Positions 8,893 to 23,024 are shown, numbered from the stretch's first letter. The stretch: 64,000 nucleotides of DNA from Stutzerimonas kunmingensis (GCF_002929225.1 NZ_PISM01000001.1:62001-126000); one strand, 5' to 3'. Numbers and translations: made by a program. The notes: generated from the sequence alone by a model not told the origin.

Positions 8893-10023
8893 ATGGCCAA
8901 ACGCGATTTTTATGAGGTGCTGGGCGTCGAGCGCGGCGTCAGCGAGGCAGAGCTGAAAAAAGCTTACCGGCGCCTTGCGATGAAGCATCACCCGGACCGC
9001 AATCCGGGGGACAAGGCGGCTGAAGACGCCTTCAAGGAGGCCAATGAGGCCTACGAAGTACTTTCCGATCCGAGCAAACGAGCTGCCTACGATCAGTACG
9101 GCCACGCCGGTGTCGATCCGCAGATGGGTGCTGGGGCAGCCGGTGCCGGTTACGGTGGTGCGAACTTCTCCGATATCTTCGGCGACGTGTTCAGCGATTT
9201 CTTCAGTGGCGGCCGCGGCGGCGGCCGTGGCGGCGCACAGCGTGGCAGCGATCTGCGCTACACGCTCGAACTCGACCTGGAAGAGGCGGTGCGCGGCACC
9301 ACCGTGACTATCCGCGTGCCGACGCTGGTCGAGTGCAAGACCTGCGATGGCTCCGGTGCGAAGAAGGGCACCAGCCCGGTGACCTGTACCACCTGTGGCG
9401 GTATCGGCCAGGTGCGCATGCAGCAGGGTTTCTTCTCGGTACAGCAGACCTGCCCGCGCTGCCACGGCAGCGGCAAGATGATTTCCGATCCGTGCGGCAG
9501 CTGCCATGGGCAGGGGCGCGTGGAGGAGCAGAAGACACTCTCGGTCAAGGTGCCGCCGGGTGTCGATACCGGTGATCGCATTCGTCTGTCTGGCGAAGGC
9601 GAGGCGGGCACTCAGGGTGGCCCGGCCGGCGATCTGTATGTGGTGGTCAATGTGCGCGAGCACGCGATCTTCCAGCGCGATGGCAAACATTTGTATTGCG
9701 AAGTACCGATCAGCTTTGCCGATGCCGCGTTGGGTGGCGAGCTGGAAGTGCCGACCCTGGATGGCCGCGTCAAACTGAAGATTCCTGAGGGTACCCAGAC
9801 CGGCAAGCAGTTCCGCTTGCGTGGCAAGGGGGTCGCGCCGGTGCGCGGTGGTGCGGCGGGCGATCTGCTGTGTCGGGTCGCGGTGGAGACGCCGGTCAAC
9901 CTGAGCAAGCGTCAGCGTGAGATGCTCGAGGAGTTTCGCGGCACGCTGCAGGGTGACACCTCGCATTCCCCCAAGGCCAGTGGCTGGTTCGAAGGTGTGA
10001 AGCGCTTTTTCGGTGATGTATGA
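8893..10023 (+). CDS. dnaJ: Chaperone DnaJ (Hsp40)
   Basis: Delivers unfolded substrates to DnaK and stimulates its ATPase. The protein has 376 residues. The J domain (1-70) has the HPD motif in [11 protein letters not shown] Gly/Phe-rich linker at about 75-120 contains GGRGGGRGG. Four zinc-binding repeats follow ([32 protein letters not shown]), then the C-terminal peptide-binding domains. It sits 122 bp after dnaK. No separate RpoH promoter is evident, so read-through from dnaK is likely. Confidence 0.97.
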   Translation: MAKRDFYEVLGVERGVSEAELKKAYRRLAMKHHPDRNPGDKAAEDAFKEANEAYEVLSDPSKRAAYDQYGHAGVDPQMGAGAAGAGYGGANFSDIFGDVFSDFFSGGRGGGRGGAQRGSDLRYTLELDLEEAVRGTTVTIRVPTLVECKTCDGSGAKKGTSPVTCTTCGGIGQVRMQQGFFSVQQTCPRCHGSGKMISDPCGSCHGQGRVEEQKTLSVKVPPGVDTGDRIRLSGEGEAGTQGGPAGDLYVVVNVREHAIFQRDGKHLYCEVPISFADAALGGELEVPTLDGRVKLKIPEGTQTGKQFRLRGKGVAPVRGGAAGDLLCRVAVETPVNLSKRQREMLEEFRGTLQGDTSHSPKASGWFEGVKRFFGDV

Positions 10024-10035
10024 CAAGGGCCTATG

Positions 10036-10907
<872 letters not shown>

Positions 10908-10996
10908 TTCGCTGCGTCGGCTGGCAGCGTCGCGCCCCGTTCGAGTGCGTTTGCCGGCTATTTTGGCTGGACCCGAAAGGCGGTTTTATGTAAGCT

Positions 10997-11082
10997 TCCC
11001 GCTTTAGTGTGTCCACTAAAAGTTGCGCAGAAATGAATCAAACAAAAAGCGGGATGACCTTCACACGTCATCCCGCTTTTTT
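10997..11082 (+). promoter_or_regulatory. Candidate transcription attenuator before carA
   Basis: A 15-bp perfect stem, AAAAAGCGGGATGAC (11044-11058) with GTCATCCCGCTTTTT (11067-11081), plus a T-run forms a strong intrinsic terminator 42 nt before carA. Upstream, TCCCGCTTT (10997-11005) is exactly complementary to AAAGCGGGA (11046-11054) in the terminator's left arm, so the two structures are mutually exclusive. A third perfect hairpin, TTTAGTG/CACTAAA (11003-11020), lies inside the alternative loop. A weak promoter (TTGGCT 10963, TATGTA 10987) would start RNA near 10999. Simple termination of dapB is the main alternative. Confidence 0.55.
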
Positions 11083-11131
11083 ACAATCTGCGTCTGCTCC
11101 AGCCTTGATCTACGGGAGGTCTCTTGACTAA
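11033..11131 (+). CDS. Possible 32-residue leader peptide overlapping the carA start
   Basis: An open frame from ATG 11033 runs through both arms of the terminator hairpin and ends at TAA 11129-11131, 8 bp inside carA. The peptide begins [14 protein letters not shown]. No strong Shine-Dalgarno precedes it, and it has no run of Arg codons. If translated, ribosomes would melt the hairpin and could couple to the carA UUG start. Chance is possible. Confidence 0.3.
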   Translation: MNQTKSGMTFTRHPAFLQSASAPALIYGRSLD

Positions 11132-12272
11132 GCCAGCCCTTACGCCAGCCATTCTGGCTCTTGCCGATGGCAGCATCTTTCGCGGCGAATCCATCGGCGC
11201 CGATGGGCAAACCATTGGTGAGGTGGTGTTCAACACCGCCATGACCGGCTATCAGGAAATCCTCACCGATCCTTCCTACGCCAAGCAGATCGTAACCCTG
11301 ACCTATCCTCATGTCGGCAACACTGGTACTACGCCGGAGGATGCCGAGTCCTGGAAAGTCTGGGCTGCGGGTCTGGTTATTCGCGACCTGCCGCTGATTT
11401 CCAGCAACTGGCGCGACAAGCAACCCCTGCCTGACTACCTCAAGGCCAATGGCACCGTTGCCATCGCCGGCATCGATACTCGTCGCCTGACCCGTATCCT
11501 GCGTGAGAAGGGTGCGCAGAACGGCTGCATCCTGGCTGGTAGCGACGCGACAGAAGAGAAAGCGCTGGAGCTGGCGCGCAGCTTCCCCGGCCTCAAGGGC
11601 ATGGATCTGGCGAAGGAAGTCAGCGTCAAGGAGCGTTACGAGTGGCGCTCCAGTGTCTGGTGCCTGAAGGATGACGGCCATGCCGAGATTCCCGCCAGCG
11701 AGCTGTCCTACCATGTCGTCGCCTTTGATTACGGCGTGAAGTACAACATCCTGCGCATGCTGGTCGCCCGCGGTTGCCGCGTCACCGTGCTTCCGGCACA
11801 GACGCCTGCCAGCGAAGCCCTGGCGCTGAACCCGGACGGTATCTTCCTGGCCAACGGCCCGGGTGACCCCGAGCCTTGCGACTACGCGATCAAGGCGATC
11901 CAGCAAGTGCTCGAAACCGACATCCCGGTGTTCGGCATCTGCCTTGGTCACCAGTTGCTGGCGCTCGCCTCCGGCGCCACGACCGTGAAGATGCCCAACG
12001 GCCACCACGGTGCGAACCACCCGGTTCAGGATCTGAAGACCGGTGTGGTGATGATCACCAGTCAGAACCATGGCTTTGCCGTGGACGAAGCTAGTCTGCC
12101 GGCCAATGTGCGTGCGACACACAAGTCGCTGTTCGATGGCACCCTGCAGGGCATCGAGCGCACCGACAAGGTTGCCTTCAGCTTCCAGGGTCACCCCGAA
12201 GCGAGCCCGGGGCCGCATGACGTCGCGCCGCTGTTCGACCGTTTCATCGAAGCCATGGCCAAGCGCCGCTAA
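11124..12272 (+). CDS. carA: Carbamoyl-phosphate synthase small (glutaminase) subunit
   Basis: Hydrolyses glutamine and channels ammonia to CarB for carbamoyl phosphate, the precursor of pyrimidines and arginine. The protein has 382 residues. The N-terminal CPSase domain ([18 protein letters not shown], then [21 protein letters not shown]) is followed by a class I glutamine amidotransferase with nucleophile Cys about 273 in GICLGHQLL and His/Glu in GHPEASPGP. Translation must start at TTG 11124: the first in-frame ATG is inside conserved sequence, and GGGAGGT lies just before the TTG. carB follows after 36 bp. In P. aeruginosa, as I recall, an extra gene separates carA and carB; it is absent here. 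Confidence 0.96.
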   Translation: MTKPALTPAILALADGSIFRGESIGADGQTIGEVVFNTAMTGYQEILTDPSYAKQIVTLTYPHVGNTGTTPEDAESWKVWAAGLVIRDLPLISSNWRDKQPLPDYLKANGTVAIAGIDTRRLTRILREKGAQNGCILAGSDATEEKALELARSFPGLKGMDLAKEVSVKERYEWRSSVWCLKDDGHAEIPASELSYHVVAFDYGVKYNILRMLVARGCRVTVLPAQTPASEALALNPDGIFLANGPGDPEPCDYAIKAIQQVLETDIPVFGICLGHQLLALASGATTVKMPNGHHGANHPVQDLKTGVVMITSQNHGFAVDEASLPANVRATHKSLFDGTLQGIERTDKVAFSFQGHPEASPGPHDVAPLFDRFIEAMAKRR

Positions 12273-12308
12273 GCCTGCCGACTGACCAAAGGATTCGAGA
12301 GTAAGAAA

Positions 12309-15526
<3,218 letters not shown>

Positions 15527-15530
<4 letters not shown>

Positions 15531-16003
15531 CAAAATTTCCAATGACCATCCAGGGCGCTCGCGCCCTGGAAGACGAACTCAAGCATCTGAAGACCGTTTT
15601 GCGTCCGCAGATCACCCAGGCGATCGCCGAGGCGCGCGAACTGGGCGATCTCAAGGAGAACGCCGAGTATCATGCTGCGCGTGAGCAGCAGGGCATGGTT
15701 GAGGCGCGTATCCGCGACATCGAGGGTCGACTGCAGAACGCCCAGGTTATCGATATCGCCAACATCACGCCGACTGGCAAGGTAATCTTCGGTACCACTG
15801 TGGATATCGCCAATGTCGAGACCGACGAGCAGGTGACCTACCAGATCGTCGGCGACGATGAAGCTGACATCAAGCAGGGCAAGCTTTCGGTCAGTTCGCC
15901 GATTGCCCGCGCATTGATCGGCAAGGAAGAAGGTGATGTCGTAGCCGTCAAAACGCCCAGTGGGTTGATCGAGTACGAGATTGTCGAAGTCCGCCACGTC
16001 TGA
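15527..16003 (+). CDS. greA: Transcription elongation factor GreA
   Basis: Binds the RNA polymerase secondary channel and stimulates cleavage of backtracked RNA. The protein has 158 residues, the normal length. An N-terminal coiled coil ([21 protein letters not shown]) has the acidic tip [12 protein letters not shown], with the Asp and Glu that chelate the catalytic metal. The C-terminal FKBP-like globule ends [15 protein letters not shown]. The start codon overlaps carB by 4 bp. Confidence 0.97.
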
Positions 16004-16412
16004 CCGACAGCCGGCGCGGGCTGGCATCATCACCTGGCAGCTGGCCCAGACATTCTGGGTCGGCGGCTTGTGGCTGCTGCAATTTCTGGTCTTGCCTGCC
16101 CTTGGGCGCGTCGGGCTGGCACCTTTATTGGTCGATGAGATCGCTGGCAGCCTGAAGCCGCTGCTGGTCGGCTTTGCCGCATTCTGTAGCGCGCTGCAGG
16201 CGCTGGTATTGGTTCAGGTGATGGGGCTGCGCGGCTTGTGGCGTGACGTTCGCGGCCAGCTTTTGCTGACAGTAATGATGCTCGCGGGCAGCCAGTTGTT
16301 GATGCGGGCGGGCTGGTTCGACTCGCTCTACTGGGCCAGCTTCAGCTTTCTGGTGATGGCGCTGTGTGGCCTGATGCTGGTCTTGCAGCCCGCTCCGGGA
16401 CGCGAGTACTGA
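15981..16412 (+). CDS. Small membrane protein, DUF4149-like
   Basis: Hydrophobic protein of up to 143 residues with about four predicted helices ([72 protein letters not shown]). The layout fits the DUF4149 group, whose function is unknown. The only reasonable start is TTG 15981 inside the last codons of greA, which implies coupling to greA. A homologous gene sits at the same place in P. aeruginosa as I recall it. Confidence 0.72.
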   Translation: MSKSATSDRQPARAGIITWQLAQTFWVGGLWLLQFLVLPALGRVGLAPLLVDEIAGSLKPLLVGFAAFCSALQALVLVQVMGLRGLWRDVRGQLLLTVMMLAGSQLLMRAGWFDSLYWASFSFLVMALCGLMLVLQPAPGREY

Positions 16413-16445
16413 GCGCGCGGCAGATTGAGTCTGTCGCGCACGATC

Positions 16446-16757
16446 TCAGGCCTGGAAGCGGTGAATATTCGAAAGCTGCTTGTTCGGCTTCGGATTCTTG
16501 CGGTACACCAGGGCCATCTTGCCGATGGTCTGTACCAGCTCGCACTTGCCGACCTTGCACAGTTCTTCCATCAGCGCGCGGCGGTCTTCACGCTCTGCGA
16601 GGCGGAACTGGATCTTGATCAGCTCATGGTCGTTCAGGGCCCGCTCGAGTTCGGCTTGAACGCCTTCGGTCAGTCCGTTCTCGGCTACGATCAGGACCGG
16701 TTTCAGATGGTGGCCGATGGATTTGTACTGCTTCTTTTGCTCGTTGGTGAGCGGCAT
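16446..16757 (-). CDS. yhbY: Ribosome-assembly RNA-binding protein YhbY
   Basis: Single CRS1-YhbY (CRM) domain protein of 103 residues that associates with pre-50S particles in E. coli. Visible features are the N-terminal LTNEQKKQYKSIGHHLKPVL, the loop VAENGLTEGVQAELERAL, and the C-terminal strand QTIGKMALVYRKNP typical of the family. Normally it is divergent from rlmE; here the divergent position is empty (see 16758-17224). Confidence 0.94.
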   Translation of the reverse strand: MPLTNEQKKQYKSIGHHLKPVLIVAENGLTEGVQAELERALNDHELIKIQFRLAEREDRRALMEELCKVGKCELVQTIGKMALVYRKNPKPNKQLSNIHRFQA

Positions 16758-17224
16758 ATGTCGACCCTTGCGTCAGAACCTTGGAAACGGCGGCTAGTGT
16801 AACCGAGAGGTGCATGACCGCACAGATGAGGCGTCAGCTTGGGGCATGCTGTATCCGTCCGTACCGACGAAAAGTTCTTCTTCGGTGGCTGGGATCGTGC
16901 GTCGAATGTCTCTGGATACGCGTCAGATATCAGCTGACGAAAAATCATGCCGGCCTTGTGATTGTCCATGCGGCCCCAATATGGGTTGCAGAGTTGCGTC
17001 GCGGGGGGCGCTAGCGAATAGTGCTCGGTGCAAAATGCCATATCTTGCGGTCTATCGTGCAGGCTTCAGTTGAATGGACGGCTCGGTGTTACAAGGGCTA
17101 GGCTGTTTCATAGGGTTACAGACCGGCTGCCAGTTCCAGTACGTTGTGTAGTAAGTTAGGCCGAGCAACCAACCGGCCGTCATGCGGCCCGCAGACAACG
17201 GGTTTGCTCCAGAGGGTAGTTAAT
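16758..17224. other. 467-bp gap where rlmE (rrmJ/ftsJ) normally lies
   Basis: None of the six reading frames here resembles the 23S rRNA 2'-O-methyltransferase RlmE: there is no DLGAAPGGWSQ-type SAM motif and no K-D-K-E signature. Short open frames are Arg/Ser/Cys-rich and unlike real proteins. A poor sigma-32-like element (CTTGTGA at 16955, CCCCAATA at 16974) could serve ftsH. Otherwise I see only the yhbY promoter side and the ftsH leader, with no tRNA, IS end or target duplication. Confidence 0.6.
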
Positions 17225-19144
17225 TTGAACGACATGGCAAAAAACCTGATTCTGTGGCTGATCATCGCCGCCGTCCTGGTCACGGTGATGAACAACTTCT
17301 CCAGCCCCAGCGAGCCGCAGACGCTGAGCTATTCCGACTTCCTCGAGCAGGTCAAGGAAGGGCGCGTCGAGCGTGTGACGGTCGATGGTTTCGTGATCAT
17401 CGGCAAGCGCAGCGAAGGCGATACCTTCAAGACCATTCGCCCGGCGATTCAGGACAATGGTCTGATCGGCGATCTGCTCGACAACAACGTGCTGATCGAG
17501 GGCAAGCAGCCTGAGCAGCAAAGTATCTGGACCCAGCTTCTCGTTGCCAGCTTCCCGATTCTGGTGATCATCGCTGTATTCATGTTTTTCATGCGGCAGA
17601 TGCAGGGCGGTGCGGGTGGCAAGGGTGGGCCGATGAGTTTCGGCAAGAGCAAGGCGCGCCTGCTTTCCGAAGATCAGGTCAAGACGACCTTTGCTGACGT
17701 CGCCGGCTGCGATGAGGCGAAGGAAGAAGTCCACGAGCTGGTCGAGTTCCTGCGTGATCCTGGCAAGTTTCAACGTCTCGGCGGTCGCATTCCGCGTGGT
17801 GTGCTGATGGTCGGCCCGCCCGGCACTGGTAAGACGCTGCTGGCCAAGGCGATTGCAGGTGAAGCCAAGGTGCCGTTCTTCACCATTTCCGGTTCGGATT
17901 TCGTCGAGATGTTCGTCGGTGTCGGTGCCAGTCGTGTCCGCGACATGTTCGAGCAGGCGAAGAAGCACGCGCCGTGCATCATCTTCATCGATGAGATCGA
18001 TGCAGTCGGCCGTCATCGTGGCGCAGGTCTCGGTGGTGGGCACGATGAGCGCGAGCAGACCCTCAACCAGTTGCTGGTGGAGATGGACGGTTTCGAAATG
18101 AACGACGGGATCATCGTCATTGCGGCGACCAACCGTCCCGATGTGCTCGATCCTGCGCTTCTTCGTCCAGGGCGTTTCGACCGTCAGGTTGTAGTCGGCC
18201 TGCCGGATATTCGTGGTCGCGAACAGATCCTGAAGGTGCACATGCGCAAGGTGCCGATCAGCGAGAACGTCGAGCCGGGTGTAATTGCGCGGGGCACTCC
18301 GGGCTTCTCCGGTGCGGATCTCGCCAATCTGGTCAACGAGGCTTCGTTGTTTGCCGCGCGCTCCAACAAGCGCATCGTCGAAATGCGTGAGTTTGAGCTG
18401 GCCAAGGACAAGATCATGATGGGCGCCGAGCGCAAGTCAATGGTCATGTCCGAGAAGGAGAAGCTCAACACTGCTTACCACGAAGCAGGTCATGCCATCG
18501 TCGGGCGCGTGGTCCCCGAGCATGATCCTGTATACAAGGTTTCCATCATTCCTCGCGGTCGAGCGCTAGGCGTCACGATGTTCCTGCCGGAGGAGGATCG
18601 TTACAGCCTGTCAAAGCGGGCGCTGATCAGTCAGATCTGCTCCTTGTTCGGAGGACGGATTGCGGAAGAGATGACACTGGGCTTCGAGGGTGTCACCACG
18701 GGTGCGTCGAACGACATCATGCGCGCCACGCAGTTGGCGCGGAACATGGTGACCAAGTGGGGCTTGTCGGAGAAGCTTGGCCCGTTGATGTATGCCGAAG
18801 AAGAAGGCGAGGTGTTTCTCGGTCGCAGTGCCGGCAGCCAGCATTCCAATGTATCCGGTGAAACCGCGCGGCTGATCGATGAAGAGGTCCGCAGCATCAT
18901 CGACCACTGCTACGGAACGGCCAAGCAGATCTTGACCGATAATCGCGACAAGCTGGATGTGATGGCCGAAGCCTTGATGAAGTACGAGACCATCGATGCG
19001 CCGCAGATCGACGACATCATGGCTGGGCGCACACCTCGGGAGCCGCGTGATTGGGAAGGTGGCTCGGGCGCGTCCGGTACGCCAGTCGTGCCGGATGATA
19101 GTCGCCCGCAAACCCCGATCGGTGGTCCTGCCGGCGAGCATTGA
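17225..19144 (+). CDS. ftsH: ATP-dependent membrane zinc protease FtsH
   Basis: Membrane-anchored AAA+ protease that degrades misfolded membrane proteins and, in E. coli, RpoH and LpxC. The protein has 639 residues. Two N-terminal helices (about 8-25 and 100-123) flank a periplasmic domain. The AAA module has Walker A GPPGTGKT at 197-204, Walker [12 protein letters not shown], and the second region of homology in [13 protein letters not shown]. The zinc site HEAGH is at 419-423. TTG 17225 (protein MNDMAKN) has AGAGGG 8 nt upstream; the ATG at 17234 is spaced too far from it. It is followed by folP and glmM. Confidence 0.96.
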   Translation: MNDMAKNLILWLIIAAVLVTVMNNFSSPSEPQTLSYSDFLEQVKEGRVERVTVDGFVIIGKRSEGDTFKTIRPAIQDNGLIGDLLDNNVLIEGKQPEQQSIWTQLLVASFPILVIIAVFMFFMRQMQGGAGGKGGPMSFGKSKARLLSEDQVKTTFADVAGCDEAKEEVHELVEFLRDPGKFQRLGGRIPRGVLMVGPPGTGKTLLAKAIAGEAKVPFFTISGSDFVEMFVGVGASRVRDMFEQAKKHAPCIIFIDEIDAVGRHRGAGLGGGHDEREQTLNQLLVEMDGFEMNDGIIVIAATNRPDVLDPALLRPGRFDRQVVVGLPDIRGREQILKVHMRKVPISENVEPGVIARGTPGFSGADLANLVNEASLFAARSNKRIVEMREFELAKDKIMMGAERKSMVMSEKEKLNTAYHEAGHAIVGRVVPEHDPVYKVSIIPRGRALGVTMFLPEEDRYSLSKRALISQICSLFGGRIAEEMTLGFEGVTTGASNDIMRATQLARNMVTKWGLSEKLGPLMYAEEEGEVFLGRSAGSQHSNVSGETARLIDEEVRSIIDHCYGTAKQILTDNRDKLDVMAEALMKYETIDAPQIDDIMAGRTPREPRDWEGGSGASGTPVVPDDSRPQTPIGGPAGEH

Positions 19145-19190
19145 GGGCATGCGCAAGCCAGTGGCTGTATTGGGCGCGTGAAAATCGGAG

Positions 19191-19229
19191 TACACCAGAG
19201 GGGGCGCATAGGCGCCCCTTCTGGTGTAA
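19191..19229. other. Long hairpin between ftsH and folP
   Basis: TACACCAGAGGGGGCGC (19191-19207) pairs with the segment ending 19229, giving about 17 bp with a single G-U and a very short loop. AAATTG rather than a T-run follows, so it may protect the ftsH mRNA end or attenuate read-through into folP-glmM. Confidence 0.5.
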
Positions 19230-19317
19230 ATTGTCCAGCCCGCTGCGCCATGGTGGTGCAGCTGGTGTGGGTGGGCGCCTGTTCAGGGTGTCCGGCCTGA
19301 AGGCTCAAGGCTCGTAA

Positions 19318-20169
19318 ATGACCGAATCTCTTTCCCCCGCTCGGCTGGTATGTGGCAGCCGGGTTCTCGATCTTTCCCGTCCTCATGTGATGGGGATTCT
19401 CAACGTCACACCCGATTCTTTCTCTGATGGTGGTCGCTTTGCCGAGCGCGAGGCAGCCCTGCGGCATGCCGAAGCAATGGCCGTGGCTGGGGCTACGCTG
19501 ATCGATGTTGGTGGCGAGTCTACGCGCCCTGGCGCGCGCGCCGTCTCGCCGACCGAGGAGCTGGAGCGGGTCGCACCGATCGTAGAGATGATCGCGCGGG
19601 AGCTCGACGTGGTCGTTTCGGTGGATACGTCCACGCCCGCAGTCATCCGCGAGTGTGCGAGGCTGGGCGCTGGGCTGATCAACGACGTGCGCTCGCTGCA
19701 GCGCGACGGTGCGCTGGATGCCGCGGCTGACGCTGGCCTGCCGGTCTGCCTCATGCACATGCGCGGCGAGCCAGGTGATATGCAGAGGGATCCCCGCTAC
19801 GACGACGTTGTGGAGGAGGTTTGTTCGTTTCTTGACCGGCGAATGGGTGCGTGTGCTGCGGCGGGAATCCCGCTCGATCGCATCGTCCTAGATCCCGGCT
19901 TCGGCTTCGCCAAGACGCTGAACCATAATCTTGTGCTGTTCAGGCGTATGGAGGTACTGCATCGGCTGGGTCGGCCATTGCTGGTCGGTGTCTCGCGCAA
20001 GAGCATGATCGGGGCCGTGCTGGGTCGGCCAGTTGATGAGCGCTTGTACGGCAGTCTGGCTTTGGCGGCGCTCGCCGTAGGCAAGGGCGCGCAAATTGTG
20101 CGTGTCCATGACGTTGCCGAGACGGTTGATGTAGTTCGAATGATTGCTGCAGTGCAGGCGGCGCAATAG
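19318..20169 (+). CDS. folP: Dihydropteroate synthase FolP
   Basis: Condenses 4-aminobenzoate with hydroxymethyl-dihydropterin pyrophosphate in folate synthesis; the sulfonamide target. The protein has 283 residues, a TIM barrel. Signatures are [17 protein letters not shown] near 22-38, [23 protein letters not shown], and the C-terminal [15 protein letters not shown] loop with the catalytic Lys/Arg. It is followed 10 bp later by glmM, the conserved folP-glmM pairing. Confidence 0.96.
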   Translation: MTESLSPARLVCGSRVLDLSRPHVMGILNVTPDSFSDGGRFAEREAALRHAEAMAVAGATLIDVGGESTRPGARAVSPTEELERVAPIVEMIARELDVVVSVDTSTPAVIRECARLGAGLINDVRSLQRDGALDAAADAGLPVCLMHMRGEPGDMQRDPRYDDVVEEVCSFLDRRMGACAAAGIPLDRIVLDPGFGFAKTLNHNLVLFRRMEVLHRLGRPLLVGVSRKSMIGAVLGRPVDERLYGSLALAALAVGKGAQIVRVHDVAETVDVVRMIAAVQAAQ

Positions 20170-20179
20170 GGAAGGCACC

Positions 20180-21517
20180 ATGACTAGAAAATACTTCGGT
20201 ACCGATGGCATCCGTGGGCACGTCGGGCAGGCTCCGATCACCCCGGACTTCATGCTCAAGCTGGGTTGGGCGGCTGGCATGGCCTTTCGCAAGCAGGGAA
20301 AGTGCCGGATTCTGATCGGTAAGGACACGCGTATTTCGGGCTACATGTTCGAGTCAGCATTGCAGGCGGGCTTGTCGGCGGCTGGCGCGGACGTACTGTT
20401 GCTTGGGCCTATGCCGACGCCCGCAGTCGCCTATCTGACGCGTACCTTCCATGCTGAGGCGGGTATTGTGATCAGCGCCTCGCACAACCCGCATCACGAT
20501 AACGGAATCAAGTTCTTTTCCGGTCGCGGCACCAAGCTTCCTGATGAAGTGGAGCTGATGATCGAGGAGTTGATCGATGCGCCGATGACCGTGGTCGACT
20601 CGGCACAGCTTGGCAAGGCATCCCGCATCAATGACGCGGCTGGCCGTTATATCGAGTTCTGCAAGAGCAGCGTGCCAACCAGCACTGATTTCTCCGGGTT
20701 GAAGCTGGTGATCGACTGCGCGCATGGCGCGACCTACAAGGTTGCACCCAGCGTGTTCCGTGAGCTGGGCGCAGAGGTGGTGGTTATAGGTGCGCAGCCG
20801 GACGGTCTGAACATCAATGCCGATGTCGGCTCCACTCATGTCGGGCAGCTGCAGAAGGCGGTTGTCGATCATGGCGCGGATCTGGGCATAGCCTTCGATG
20901 GCGACGGTGACAGGGTGATGATGGTCGACCATACCGGTGCGGTCGTGGATGGCGACGAACTGCTTTACATCATCGCGACTGATTTGCAGGAGCGAGATCG
21001 GTTGGCTGGCGGCGTTGTCGGCACGCTGATGAGTAACCTGGGGCTTGAGCTTGCCTTGAAAGCGCGGGAGATACCGTTCACCCGCGCCAAGGTGGGAGAT
21101 CGCTACGTGATCGCGGAGATGCTTGAGCGTGGCTGGGCATTGGGTGGTGAAAACTCCGGGCATATTGTCTGTGCGCAGCACACCACCACGGGCGATGCGA
21201 TCATCGCGGCGTTGCAGGTGGTGCTGGCGCTTCGTCGGCGCGGCCAGACGCTCGCGCAGGAGCGACTGGCTTGGCACAAGTGCCCTCAGGTTCTGATCAA
21301 CGTGCGCTTTTCTGGCGAGCGCGATCCAATTTCGCATCCTAGCGTGCAAGCTGCTTGCGACAGTGTTACCGAGCGCATGGGTGGTCGTGGCCGCGTGCTT
21401 TTGCGCAAGTCCGGGACCGAGCCGCTGGTGCGTGTCATGGTTGAAGGCGATGACGAAAGTCAGGTGCGTGGCATGGCTGAGGAGCTGGCGAAGATCGTTA
21501 CCGAAGTTTGTGCGTAA
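20180..21517 (+). CDS. glmM: Phosphoglucosamine mutase GlmM
   Basis: Converts glucosamine-6-phosphate to glucosamine-1-phosphate for UDP-GlcNAc, peptidoglycan and LPS. The protein has 445 residues. N-terminal [14 protein letters not shown]; active-site phosphoserine Ser101 in [17 protein letters not shown]; metal loop [13 protein letters not shown]; sugar loop GGENSGHIV; phosphate-binding [15 protein letters not shown] at the C-terminus. ATG 20180 follows a GGAAGG Shine-Dalgarno; the open frame extends upstream into folP without family similarity. Confidence 0.97.
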   Translation: MTRKYFGTDGIRGHVGQAPITPDFMLKLGWAAGMAFRKQGKCRILIGKDTRISGYMFESALQAGLSAAGADVLLLGPMPTPAVAYLTRTFHAEAGIVISASHNPHHDNGIKFFSGRGTKLPDEVELMIEELIDAPMTVVDSAQLGKASRINDAAGRYIEFCKSSVPTSTDFSGLKLVIDCAHGATYKVAPSVFRELGAEVVVIGAQPDGLNINADVGSTHVGQLQKAVVDHGADLGIAFDGDGDRVMMVDHTGAVVDGDELLYIIATDLQERDRLAGGVVGTLMSNLGLELALKAREIPFTRAKVGDRYVIAEMLERGWALGGENSGHIVCAQHTTTGDAIIAALQVVLALRRRGQTLAQERLAWHKCPQVLINVRFSGERDPISHPSVQAACDSVTERMGGRGRVLLRKSGTEPLVRVMVEGDDESQVRGMAEELAKIVTEVCA

Positions 21518-21582
21518 TCGCGCTTGCCAGGGCGTTTGCTGTTGAGTAACATCTGCGCCCACTTTGACCGATGAGGTAAAGC

Positions 21583-22338
21583 ATGCGTCGCCCCATAGTA
21601 GCTGGTAACTGGAAAATGAACGGTACCCGCGCTAGCGTCGCAGAGCTTGTCGAGTCTCTCCGGATGCAGGTTTTGCCTGCGGATGTCGAGATTGCGGTGT
21701 TTCCCTCCGCTGTGCATGTCTCTCAGGTTCTGGATGGTGTTGATGGTGAGCATGTTGCCGTCGGTACCCAGGATTGTGCGGCGCAGAATGGCTTCGGGGC
21801 GCTGACCGGTGAGGTTTCGGCTGAGCAGTTCGCTGATTTCGGTTGTAAGTGGGTTCTGGTTGGTCACTCAGAACGTCGCCTGTTGTTGGGTGAGACGGAC
21901 GAAGTGGTCAGTCGCAAGTTTTCGGCAGCGCAGGTGGGTGGTCTTAAGCCTGTGTTGTGCCTGGGTGAGACGCTTGAAGAGCGACGGGCAGGCAAGACGC
22001 TCGAAGTGGTTGGGCGACAGTTGGCGCGAGTGCTGGATGACCGTGGTGTCGCCGCATTCGAGTCGGCGGTTATTGCTTACGAGCCTGTTTGGGCGATTGG
22101 TAGTGGCTTGACCGCAACGCCTGAGCAGGCGCAGGAAGTACATGCTGCCATTCGAGAGCAGTTGTCGCGTCATGATGGCCGCATCGCTGAAGGCGTAAGG
22201 CTTCTGTACGGCGGCAGCGTCAAGGCGGAGAATGCCGCTGAGCTATTCGCAATGGCGGATATTGACGGGGGGTTGGTTGGTGGAGCCTCTCTGAAAGCGG
22301 ATGAATTTGGTGCGATCTGTCGCGCCGCGGGGAACTGA
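21583..22338 (+). CDS. tpiA: Triosephosphate isomerase
   Basis: Interconverts dihydroxyacetone phosphate and glyceraldehyde 3-phosphate. The protein has 251 residues, a TIM barrel. GNWKMNG carries the substrate Lys, VGHSERR the electrophile His95, [13 protein letters not shown] the base Glu167 and flexible loop, and [12 protein letters not shown] the phosphate site. Codon use is noticeably richer in T-ending codons than in the neighbouring genes. It is 4 bp before secG, so the two are probably cotranscribed. Confidence 0.97.
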   Translation: MRRPIVAGNWKMNGTRASVAELVESLRMQVLPADVEIAVFPSAVHVSQVLDGVDGEHVAVGTQDCAAQNGFGALTGEVSAEQFADFGCKWVLVGHSERRLLLGETDEVVSRKFSAAQVGGLKPVLCLGETLEERRAGKTLEVVGRQLARVLDDRGVAAFESAVIAYEPVWAIGSGLTATPEQAQEVHAAIREQLSRHDGRIAEGVRLLYGGSVKAENAAELFAMADIDGGLVGGASLKADEFGAICRAAGN

Positions 22339-22342
22339 ACAG

Positions 22343-22726
22343 ATGTTGCAGACTGTCGTGATTGTGGTGCATCTGCTGGTTGCTCTAGGTGTTGTTGCGC
22401 TGGTACTGCTGCAGCAGGGCAAGGGTGCAGATGCTGGTGCTTCGTTCGGTTCGGGTGCTTCGGCAACTGTTTTCGGAAGCCAAGGTTCTGCTACCTTTTT
22501 GAGTCGGCTTACTGCTATACTCGCCGGCGTTTTTTTCGTGACCAGTCTGGGTTTGGCGTTCTTCGCGAAACAGCAGGCTGATCAGTTGTCCCAGGCGGGG
22601 CTGCCGGATCCAGCTGTGCTGGAAGTGCCGGCCAGCAAGCCAGCAGTCGAAGACGTCCCTGTGCTCGAGCAGCGCAAGCCGGCGGACGCTGCTGGTGATC
22701 TCCCTGAGGTGGAGGAAGGGCAATAA
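22343..22726 (+). CDS. secG: Protein translocase subunit SecG
   Basis: Small SecYEG subunit of the inner membrane. The protein has 127 residues. Helix 1 (about 2-22, [21 protein letters not shown]) is followed by the family motif [21 protein letters not shown] and helix 2 (about 55-75). The Pro/Ala/Glu-rich cytoplasmic tail is longer than in E. coli. The start ATG 22343 lies 4 bp after tpiA; the two tRNA genes follow. Confidence 0.94.
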   Translation: MLQTVVIVVHLLVALGVVALVLLQQGKGADAGASFGSGASATVFGSQGSATFLSRLTAILAGVFFVTSLGLAFFAKQQADQLSQAGLPDPAVLEVPASKPAVEDVPVLEQRKPADAAGDLPEVEEGQ

Positions 22727-22733
22727 GGTTTTT

Positions 22734-22819
22734 GCCGAGGTGGTGGAATTGGTAGACACGCTACCTTGAGGTGGTAGTGGCCATAGGCTGTAGGGGTTCG
22801 AGTCCCCTCCTCGGTACCA
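22734..22819 (+). tRNA. tRNA-Leu, anticodon GAG
   Basis: 86 nt with encoded CCA. Acceptor GCCGAGG pairs with CCTCGGT (one G-U), anticodon stem-loop CTACC-TTGAGGT-GGTAG gives GAG, and the long variable arm and GGTTCGAGTCC T-arm are typical of leucine tRNAs. It lies 7 bp after secG and is probably transcribed from the secG side. Confidence 0.97.
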
Positions 22820-22826
22820 AACAAGC

Positions 22827-22858
22827 AGGCCCGCCTAGTGCGGGCTTTCTTGTGTTTA
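22827..22858 (+). terminator. Terminator after tRNA-Leu
   Basis: Stem GCCCGC / GCGGGC with a 5-nt loop (22829-22845), followed by the T-rich TTTCTTGTGTTT. Confidence 0.75.
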
Positions 22859-22868
22859 AGGGTTTCGG

Positions 22869-22898
22869 TTGACCTGTATTAGGCATGGGTCGTATAAT
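22869..22898 (+). promoter_or_regulatory. Sigma-70 promoter of the initiator tRNA
   Basis: TTGACC at 22869-22874, 18-bp spacer, perfect TATAAT at 22893-22898, 15 bp before the tRNA gene. Confidence 0.85.
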
Positions 22899-22913
22899 TC
22901 GTGCCCAGTTTGA

Positions 22914-22990
<77 letters not shown>

Positions 22991-22997
22991 GTCAATA

Positions 22998-23024
22998 AAG
23001 AGCCCCTGTACAGGGGCTTTTTAT
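22998..23024 (+). terminator. Terminator after tRNA-fMet
   Basis: AGCCCCTGTACAGGGGCT palindrome with TTTTTA after it. It should separate the tRNA transcript from rimP-nusA, or act as a partial terminator. Confidence 0.85.

Noticed and set aside
16781..17073. Two overlapping frames of 77 and 87 codons in the rlmE gap
   Set aside because: Cys/Arg/Ser-rich, no recognisable fold, no good Shine-Dalgarno. I also searched these frames for RlmE remnants and saw none.
22495..22525. TTGAGT and TATACT in secG as a promoter for tRNA-Leu
   Set aside because: The spacer is only about 11 bp, too short for sigma-70.
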